Positions 58,374 through 64,000 of a DNA stretch of 64,000 nucleotides are shown here, one piece after another (within the stretch, counting starts at the first letter, position 1; every line of letters begins with the position of its first letter). The notes under the pieces are model-generated. The model made no database searches and was not told the origin of the DNA. It saw only the letters and a program-made list of their open reading frames with translations. Both the position numbers and the translations under genes were made by a program. Origin of the DNA: Arthrobacter sp. 31Y (GTDB taxonomy: Bacteria > Actinomycetota > Actinomycetes > Actinomycetales > Micrococcaceae); NCBI RefSeq assembly GCF_000526335.1, contig NZ_JAFW01000001.1, positions 3,596,001-3,660,000 of the forward strand, written 5' to 3'.

Positions 58374-59431
58374 GCGTCCGCCATGCCTTGGTGTTCGGAG
58401 CCACGGGTCACATCGGGAAGTGGCTCGTGCGGGAACTTTTGCACCAAGGGGTGACCGTCACAGCCGCGGTGCGCACCGAAGAGTCCTTCCACCGACTGGA
58501 TGACTGGCTGTCACGTCACGACGCCAACGGAACGCCAACGCAGGTACTTGTGGACTTCAGTGCGGGCGACTTGGGCCTGGATCCGGCGTCGAACGATTTC
58601 CGGTTCGTGACTGAAATTCACAACGTGGCCGGCGCCTTCGCCTTTGGCATGAATGCCGCGGATGCCTATTCCGCAAACGTGACCAGCGCCGAACGCGTGG
58701 TTCGTTTCGCGGCAGAATTGCCGGCGCTGAGCAGGTTGGTGCATCTGTCCGGCTATCGGGTGGGCGGTCAGGATCCGGCCGAGGTGCCATGGGGTGAATC
58801 TCGCCGTGCGGCGGAATATAGGCGCCTGGGTGCTTATGAGGGATCCAAGGTGGAGTCCGACGCCGTCGTGCAGGCGGCAGCGCTTTCATTGGGTGTTCCC
58901 TTCACCATGGTCAATCCGGCCACCGTGATAGGAGATTCCATCAACGGCGAGTCCAGTCAGTTGCTGGGCCTCGCCGCCAGTGTCATGGACCTCTTCCGTG
59001 GAAAGCTGCCGGCGCTGCCCGGCAATGAGCGCACGTTCGTCCCGGTGGTCACGGCCGATTACCTGGCCTCCTTTATGGCGCTTGTCCCCACCAGGCCCGA
59101 AGCGGAAAATGCCTCCTACTGGGTGCTCGATGACGCCACGCCGCCGTTGCCGGAGCTGCTGAGGATGCTCGGAAAGCACTTGAATGTCCGGGTGCCGTGG
59201 CTGAAGATACCCAGCGGCCTGCTGAAGAGGCTGCCACCCAAACTCACCGGCGCCGATCCGGAGACGACGTCTTTCCTCTCGGAGGACCGCTATCCCACCA
59301 TGGCCGCGCTCTCCTTGGCGGAGGCACACGGGTTGCGCCATCCGCCCGTGGAAACTGCCTTGAGGCGATGGGCGGATTACTTGGTGGCGGCGGAACTCGC
59401 TGCGTCAGCCGAACGCGTCGCCTCGACGTAG
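58370..59431 (+). CDS. NAD-dependent epimerase/reductase (extended SDR)
   Basis: A 353-residue extended SDR. N-terminal F-G-A-T-G-H-I-G (8-15), catalytic Y-E-G-S-K (about 160-164), NPATVIGDS and a C-terminal substrate domain. Members include NmrA-like and dihydroflavonol-reductase-like enzymes, usually reducing aldehydes or ketones. The last 55 bp overlap the convergent ribokinase gene. Confidence 0.88.
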   Translation: MSVRHALVFGATGHIGKWLVRELLHQGVTVTAAVRTEESFHRLDDWLSRHDANGTPTQVLVDFSAGDLGLDPASNDFRFVTEIHNVAGAFAFGMNAADAYSANVTSAERVVRFAAELPALSRLVHLSGYRVGGQDPAEVPWGESRRAAEYRRLGAYEGSKVESDAVVQAAALSLGVPFTMVNPATVIGDSINGESSQLLGLAASVMDLFRGKLPALPGNERTFVPVVTADYLASFMALVPTRPEAENASYWVLDDATPPLPELLRMLGKHLNVRVPWLKIPSGLLKRLPPKLTGADPETTSFLSEDRYPTMAALSLAEAHGLRHPPVETALRRWADYLVAAELAASAERVAST

Positions 59432-60285
59432 TGCTCCAGCGACTTCAACGCAGGCTGCGAGGAGGCGTCACGAACGGCGTCGGCCCCCACGGCGTTGGCT
59501 ACCGCGAGCGCGTGCCGATACTCCAGGCCGGATTGGAGTGCCAGGACCAGGGCTGCGCAGAAAGCATCCCCGGCGCCAATAGTGTTGGCAATCTCGGTAA
59601 CCCGTACGGCTGGCGCCTCGGCCACCCGTTCGCCGTCGACGAAGATTGCCGAGCCATGGCCACCGTAAGTGACGGCCACCAAAGGAGCGTTGCGGAGGGC
59701 CGGGATCAGTTCATACTCGGTCTCGTTCACGATCACCAGGTCGCAGCGGCCCAGCAACTCGGGGATGATCGGCATGGCGGGGGCCGCGTTCAGTGCGAAG
59801 AATCCTTGTGTTCGCCGGGCGGCTTCCAGCACGACGTTCTGGTCCACTTCCAGCTGGCAGAGGACGGCCTCATCGTCTCCGAAAGCGACACCCTCCAAGT
59901 CCACGGAAGCGTTGGCTCCCGGGCACACCACAATCTGGTTCTCGCCTTCGCCGTCCACCAGCACCAAGGCGGTTCCCGTGGCGGAGTCCAACCGGGCAAT
60001 GTCCTGGACATCGACGCCGGCCTCCGCCATTGCGGTGATGAGACTGAGGCCCGCTTCGTCGTGGCCCACGGCCCCCACCATGCGGGACCTTCCTGCCAGC
60101 CGGGCCGCAGCGACTGCCTGATTAGCGCCCTTGCCGCCGGGTTGCTGGCGAAGGATGCCTCCGCCCACGGTTTCGCCGGGGGAGGGGAGGCGGCTGGCTG
60201 TGGCGGTGATATCGAGGTTGATACTGCCCACCACCGTGAGGGTTGGGGAGGAATTGGGCGCAGAAGACTGAGGGGTGGTGCGCAT
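59377..60285 (-). CDS. rbsK: Ribokinase-family sugar kinase
   Basis: A 302-residue PfkB-family kinase. N-terminal V-V-G-S-I-N-L-D-I, the G-G-K-G-A-N-Q-A-V-A ribokinase signature (about 47-56) and the catalytic A-N-T-I-G-A-G-D-A-F (about 240-249). It probably phosphorylates the ribose released by the nucleoside hydrolase. ATG at 60285. The 3' end overlaps the epimerase gene by 55 bp. Confidence 0.92.
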   Translation of the reverse strand: MRTTPQSSAPNSSPTLTVVGSINLDITATASRLPSPGETVGGGILRQQPGGKGANQAVAAARLAGRSRMVGAVGHDEAGLSLITAMAEAGVDVQDIARLDSATGTALVLVDGEGENQIVVCPGANASVDLEGVAFGDDEAVLCQLEVDQNVVLEAARRTQGFFALNAAPAMPIIPELLGRCDLVIVNETEYELIPALRNAPLVAVTYGGHGSAIFVDGERVAEAPAVRVTEIANTIGAGDAFCAALVLALQSGLEYRHALAVANAVGADAVRDASSQPALKSLEHYVEATRSADAASSAATK

Positions 60286-60322
60286 CGGGGGTCCTTTTCG
60301 GGAGATTAGCTGAGGCGGGATT

Positions 60323-61096
60323 TCAGGAAGACTGGATGACGGAGAGGTGCCCGGCCTTTGCCGATACCAAGCACTTGGCCAGATAGAACGGGGCACCGTT
60401 TCGGCGGACGTATTGGGTGAGGACCAAGACCGGATCGGAAGGTCGGAGGCCGAGCAATTTTGCGCGACTGGGCCCCGCGGTGCTGAGGCTGATCTGGCAT
60501 TCGCCGGGGCCAAGCGCTGCGCCGGGCAGTCCGCTGAGAACTTCCAGGAGCGTTGACGCGGGAAGCGTGGGAGCTTCGGCAGCTTCGGCCAACGCCTCTG
60601 CTTCGGGGATTCCTTGGGCTACGTTCTCTTGGAGATGCGCCAAGGGCTCGCCATTCCGGATGAGCACACTTTCCCAGAACCACACGTCCTCGTCGGGCTG
60701 GACGCCAATTCCGGGCGCCACGAATTCGGACGCCGGTTGCTTGATGGCAGCCACCCGTTTGACCTGGATGTCCTGGTCCTGCCCGCCCAAGAGCTGATCG
60801 AACGGGCGGATGTGTTCAATGCCAATGCGGGGCAGGGAATCGGCAACAAAGCGGCCCACTCCACGGCGTGCCCGGGTGAGACCGTCTTCTTCAAGCAACA
60901 TCAGTGCTTCCCGGATCACGGTGCGGCTGACGTCCATCATGCTGCCCAGCTCGGTCTCCGTGGGGAGCAGTGAACCTGGCGGCAGGACCTTGGTCCGGAT
61001 TGCTTCGGCGATGCGGGAGTAGGCCGCGACGCGCAAGGGTTGCCCGGGCTGGGCGTTGATGGGTCGTGACAGGAACTGGACGGCGTTGTCGGTCAA
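60323..61096 (-). CDS. GntR-family regulator, HutC/UTRA type
   Basis: A 257-residue regulator. Winged helix (about 20-90; PPGSLLPTETELGSMMDVSRTVIREALMLLEEDGL) and a UTRA-like effector domain (about 105-255). It precedes rbsK by 37 bp and is divergent from the MFS and nucleoside hydrolase genes, so it likely controls the whole nucleoside salvage module. Confidence 0.92.
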   Translation of the reverse strand: MTDNAVQFLSRPINAQPGQPLRVAAYSRIAEAIRTKVLPPGSLLPTETELGSMMDVSRTVIREALMLLEEDGLTRARRGVGRFVADSLPRIGIEHIRPFDQLLGGQDQDIQVKRVAAIKQPASEFVAPGIGVQPDEDVWFWESVLIRNGEPLAHLQENVAQGIPEAEALAEAAEAPTLPASTLLEVLSGLPGAALGPGECQISLSTAGPSRAKLLGLRPSDPVLVLTQYVRRNGAPFYLAKCLVSAKAGHLSVIQSS

Positions 61097-61172
61097 GGGT
61101 GCCTCACTTGAGATGGGTTACGGACACTGTACCGGATGACTGTGATAGGTTGCACAAGCTCGTAATACATGC

Positions 61173-61183
61173 TTGTATAACAA
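61173..61183. promoter_or_regulatory. GntR operator candidate TTGTATAACAA
   Basis: TTGT-ATA-ACAA inverted repeat in the divergent gap between the GntR and MFS genes, 49 bp before the MFS start. Only the position supports it; TTGCAC at 61150 could be a matching -35. Confidence 0.45.
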
Positions 61184-61231
61184 CTCACATCTCGTGGCGC
61201 CGACCAGCGCCCTCGGACAAAGGAGTTTGAT

Positions 61232-62689
61232 GTGAACATCCCCGCCGCCACAGGTACGCAGTCGGTAGACCCGCAAGCCGCATCTACGGCGACTACAGAA
61301 ACCGCAGATTCCAAGGATGAAGGCCGTTTCCAAGGCAAAGCTGCCGCGCTGCTGATCACCACGCTGGTGCTCGCCGTCCTGGCCTTCCAGCTCAACGCCA
61401 GCATGATCACCCCGGCACTTCCACACATCGGCTCCTTCTTCGGCGAGACACCGGAAGCCGTGGCCCAGGTCCAGTCGATGTTCTTCCTCGCCGGCGCCAT
61501 CTCCGGGCCCGTGATCGGCCGTTGGAGCGACTTCATCGGCCGCCGCAATGCACTCCTGCTGGTGCTGGCCATCATGGGCGCCGGAACAGTGCTCTGCATC
61601 TTCGCTCCCACCCTGCCGTTGCTGGTTACCGGCCGCTTCATGCAGGGTGTCTCGAGCGCCATCTTCGCGCTCTCCTACATCGTCCTGAACGAGTACCTGC
61701 CCGCCCGGCTCTTTGGAACCTCCATCGGCATCATCGCTGCCATCAACGGCGGAGTCGGCGGAGTGGATGGGTACTTCGGCGGACTGATGGCTGAGACCCT
61801 CGGCTTCCAGTCGATCTTTGTCGCCGTCCTGGTGCTGGCTGCGATCGCCGTCGTGTGCGTCATCAAAGTGGTCCCGGGCGGTAAGTCCGCGGTCGCTCCC
61901 GGCCGGATGGATTGGTGGGGCGCAGGTTCGCTCTCGGTGTTCCTGGTGTTCATCACGTACTTCGTCTCCACGGGCTCTTCAGCTGGATGGACCTCACCTG
62001 CTGCCCTCGGCCTGCTGGCTGGCAGCATTGCATCCTTCACAGCCTTCTGGCTCATCGAGAAGAAGCGTTCAACCCCGCTGGTAGCAGTTCACCACCTCCG
62101 TTCACGCCAGGTGTGGCCCGTCATCGCCACCACTGTGCTGACGCTCGCGGGCATCTTCGCCATCATCAACTTCACCGTGGTGCTGCTGAGCCAGGACAAG
62201 GAAAACGGCTTCGGCTTGACCGCGTCCGTTGCTGCCCTGCTCTTCCTCACCCCGGCAGCACTCATCGGTGTCTTTGCGGCACCCTTGGCTGGCTGGATCG
62301 CCGATCGCCGCGGCTGGATCAAAACCGTCCGCGTGGGCACCGCCACCAGCCTGGCCTGCGCAATCGTCGCGGCCCTTTTCGCCCACAACCAGATCGCGGT
62401 TCTCATCGCCATCGCCGCTTTGGGCATCTTCTACAACGGCTTCTTCCTCACGGCCATCAACGGACTGTCCGTGCTGCTCTCGCCCAAGGAAGCACCGGCC
62501 GCGCTGCCCGGTATCAACGGTGCGTCCTTCGGCATCGGGGCAAGCCTCGGCGTCGTGATTGTTGCGCCTTTCGCAGGCCAGGGCACCGCGGCAGGATACT
62601 CTGCAGCCCTGTGGATTTCGGTGTCCATCACCGCACTGGCGTTCATCGTCAGCCTCTTCATCGCCGCCCCCAAGGGCGAAAAGATCTAA
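61232..62689 (+). CDS. MFS transporter, probable nucleoside importer
   Basis: A 485-residue MFS protein of the DHA2/14-helix style. GRWSDFIGRRNALLLVL is the loop 2-3 motif and FAAPLAGWIADRRG the symmetry-related one; about 12-14 helices fill residues 45-480. The N-terminus is an Ala/Thr-rich soluble stretch of about 40 residues. GTG follows AAAGGAG. Its linkage with nucleoside hydrolase and ribokinase suggests nucleoside uptake. Confidence 0.88.
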   Translation: MNIPAATGTQSVDPQAASTATTETADSKDEGRFQGKAAALLITTLVLAVLAFQLNASMITPALPHIGSFFGETPEAVAQVQSMFFLAGAISGPVIGRWSDFIGRRNALLLVLAIMGAGTVLCIFAPTLPLLVTGRFMQGVSSAIFALSYIVLNEYLPARLFGTSIGIIAAINGGVGGVDGYFGGLMAETLGFQSIFVAVLVLAAIAVVCVIKVVPGGKSAVAPGRMDWWGAGSLSVFLVFITYFVSTGSSAGWTSPAALGLLAGSIASFTAFWLIEKKRSTPLVAVHHLRSRQVWPVIATTVLTLAGIFAIINFTVVLLSQDKENGFGLTASVAALLFLTPAALIGVFAAPLAGWIADRRGWIKTVRVGTATSLACAIVAALFAHNQIAVLIAIAALGIFYNGFFLTAINGLSVLLSPKEAPAALPGINGASFGIGASLGVVIVAPFAGQGTAAGYSAALWISVSITALAFIVSLFIAAPKGEKI

Positions 62690-62792
62690 CGCACGACGCC
62701 GGAACCCGGCTTCGCGTGCACCTCACCATTGTTACACCCCGGATTTCACCCCGCCCGGCCCTGAACCCGCTACACCTGAAACGAGAGACATC

Positions 62793-63785
62793 ATGACCCA
62801 GCCCGCACCCTTCTTCCTCGACTGCGACACCGGGATCGACGACGCCCTCGCCTTGGCCTACCTTTTGGCTTCCCCGCGGGCGGACCTCGTTGGCATCGGC
62901 ACTGTGAGCGGCAACGTCAGTGCGGCCGGCGGCGCCCGGAACACGCTGGACCTGCTGAACTTGGCCGGCCACCCGGATATCCCCGTGGCTGTGGGTGCGC
63001 ACGATCCCCAGGTTGGCACCTTCCATGGCGGCGCACCGCACGTTCACGGCGACAACGGCATCGGCGGGGTGGACCTGGTCCAGTCCGACCGCGAGCCCGT
63101 CAAGGCTACAGCGGCCGAGCTGTTGGTCCAGCTTGCCCACCAGCATGCGGGGGAGTTGCGCCTGGTAGCCATCGGTCCACTGACCAACATCGCCGAGGCC
63201 CTGCGCCTGGAACCAAAACTTCCTGAGCTCATCGCCGAAGTCACCATCATGGGCGGCGCGGCCTTGGCTCCGGGAAACATCTCTCCTGTGGCCGAAGCCA
63301 ACATTGCCAACGATCCCGAGGCTGCCGCCGAGGTTCTGGCCGCCAGCTGGAACGTGACGCTGGTGCCATTGGATGTGACCATGACCAACGTCCTGGAGGA
63401 AAACCACCGCCAGGAACTGCTGGCCACCGAGCACCCGGTCTCGCAAGCGCTGGGCGAAATGCTGGGCTACTACTTCGGCTTCTACGTCGATATCTTCGGG
63501 CGGGCATGCTCGGCCATGCACGACCCCCTCGCGGCGGCAATTGCTGTCAGGGGAGTGGAGCTCACCCTCGCTCCCACCGTCCGCGTGCAGGTGGACACCA
63601 CCGACGGCCCCGGCCGCGGCCAGACCGTGTGCGACCTCCGGGGCCAATACGCCGGATTCCCGGAACAGCGCGGTGCCCGTTGCCGTGTGGTGCTGGAAAT
63701 CGGCGAAGACTTCGCGCCACACCTGCTCGGAACCATGCGGGCGGCCTGGCTGACTGAAGCTCAGGCCGCGGCACCCGTCGCCTGA
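62793..63785 (+). CDS. Inosine/uridine-preferring nucleoside hydrolase
   Basis: A 330-residue nucleoside N-ribohydrolase. N-terminal D-C-D-T-G-I-D-D-A (9-17) supplies the Ca2+-binding aspartates, and TIMGGAA, EANIANDPEAA and the H-D-P-L-A-A segment complete the site. It releases ribose and a base from nucleosides. It lies 103 bp after the MFS gene and is followed by a hairpin. Confidence 0.93.
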   Translation: MTQPAPFFLDCDTGIDDALALAYLLASPRADLVGIGTVSGNVSAAGGARNTLDLLNLAGHPDIPVAVGAHDPQVGTFHGGAPHVHGDNGIGGVDLVQSDREPVKATAAELLVQLAHQHAGELRLVAIGPLTNIAEALRLEPKLPELIAEVTIMGGAALAPGNISPVAEANIANDPEAAAEVLAASWNVTLVPLDVTMTNVLEENHRQELLATEHPVSQALGEMLGYYFGFYVDIFGRACSAMHDPLAAAIAVRGVELTLAPTVRVQVDTTDGPGRGQTVCDLRGQYAGFPEQRGARCRVVLEIGEDFAPHLLGTMRAAWLTEAQAAAPVA

Positions 63786-63805
63786 CTCGCGGCAGACTGA
63801 GGATC

Positions 63806-63838
63806 GACGACGACGGCGGCCAGCGGCCCGTCGTCGTC
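63806..63838 (+). terminator. Terminator after the nucleoside hydrolase
   Basis: An 11-bp GACGACGACGG stem with its complement around an 11-base GC-rich loop, followed by CCTTCTTTAA. It may serve both this gene and the convergent SRPBCC gene. Confidence 0.7.
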
Positions 63839-63855
63839 GTCCTTCTTTAATGTGT

Positions 63856-64000
63856 TCACGTGTACATGAGTGAGCCGGGCGTGGTCAGTTTCTCCCCGGT
63901 TTCGAGCCAGGTCTTGAGGCCCGATAGGATCATGGGCCAGCCGCCGTAGAGCTGATCGTTGGCGCCTTCGCGGAGTTGATCGTGCGTGACGGTGAGGTGG
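63856..64000 (-). CDS. SRPBCC/AHSA1-family protein (N-terminus off the window)
   Basis: C-terminal 47 codons of a protein whose start is beyond position 64000. The segment E-G-A-N-D-Q-L-Y-G-G-W-P-M-I-L-S-G-L-K-T and W-L-E-T-G-E are typical of the last helix of Aha1-homology (AHSA1) SRPBCC proteins. The stop is TGA at 63856-63858. Often paired with an ArsR-type regulator, which would lie outside. Confidence 0.75.
   Translation of the reverse strand, partial: HLTVTHDQLREGANDQLYGGWPMILSGLKTWLETGEKLTTPGSLMYT

Overview
The window reads as a chromosomal segment of a high-GC actinobacterium, most likely Arthrobacter or Paenarthrobacter (Micrococcaceae). This placement is an inference from base composition and gene style: GTG/TTG starts behind purine-rich ribosome sites, ATGA-type overlaps, a bioB followed by a Cys-rich BsaP-like partner, a PucR regulator, CsbD and MSMEG_6728-type proteins. 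No rRNA, tRNA, CRISPR array, transposase or phage gene was seen. Genes are cut at both ends: a histidine kinase on the left and an SRPBCC protein on the right.

Layout. 1-2138: a divergent two-component pair. 2209-11434: one long minus-strand catabolic operon (XRE-cupin regulator, MHS-type transporter, FAD oxidoreductase, class III CoA-transferase, crotonase, DapA-family lyase, SDR lacking its catalytic Tyr/Lys, aldehyde dehydrogenase, 7Fe ferredoxin), substrate unknown. 11525-21397: housekeeping and small genes (HPt protein, Vsr endonuclease, bioB plus bsaP-like gene, NCS1 permease, CsbD, zinc alcohol dehydrogenase, coiled-coil membrane protein, SIS protein, old yellow enzyme). 21553-29868: a GntR-controlled plus-strand operon whose enzymes (TIM-barrel isomerase/decarboxylase, DhaK-DhaL kinase, RpiB, 3-hydroxyacyl-CoA-dehydrogenase-fold enzyme, SDR, organic-anion MFS, TIM) fit conversion of a sugar acid through a tetrulose to D-erythrose 4-phosphate. 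29917-33528: a large TM0106-type nuclease-helicase.

33867-40522: an arsenic island with a GNAT, two ArsR-type regulators (one fused to an arsenate reductase), aquaporin, three further LMW-phosphatase-type proteins, thioredoxin reductase, flavoprotein and a 20-residue Cys-rich peptide. No ArsB or Acr3 pump is present in the window. 40629-45966: a cytosine-deaminase-like enzyme, CBS protein, Tex, hydrolase and DUF1622 protein. 46079-53470: PxpA/B/C genes with a biotin carboxylase and a biotin carrier protein, divergent from a PucR regulator and an NCS1 permease. 53581-57021: MSMEG_6728-type protein, adenine deaminase, a winged-helix/H1-like/X25 chimera and acylphosphatase. 57036-59431: a VapBC-like pair, TetR and epimerase. 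59377-63785: nucleoside salvage (nucleoside hydrolase, MFS, ribokinase, GntR).

Regulatory structure is unusually readable. There are exact TCCTATAGGA operators for the sugar-acid GntR, a shared ATTGA-N6-TCAAT operator in the arsenic island, paired motifs for PucR, and a palindrome shared by two NCS1 permease leaders. A family of long palindromic elements occupies three convergent gene junctions, and in one of them it supplies both stop codons.
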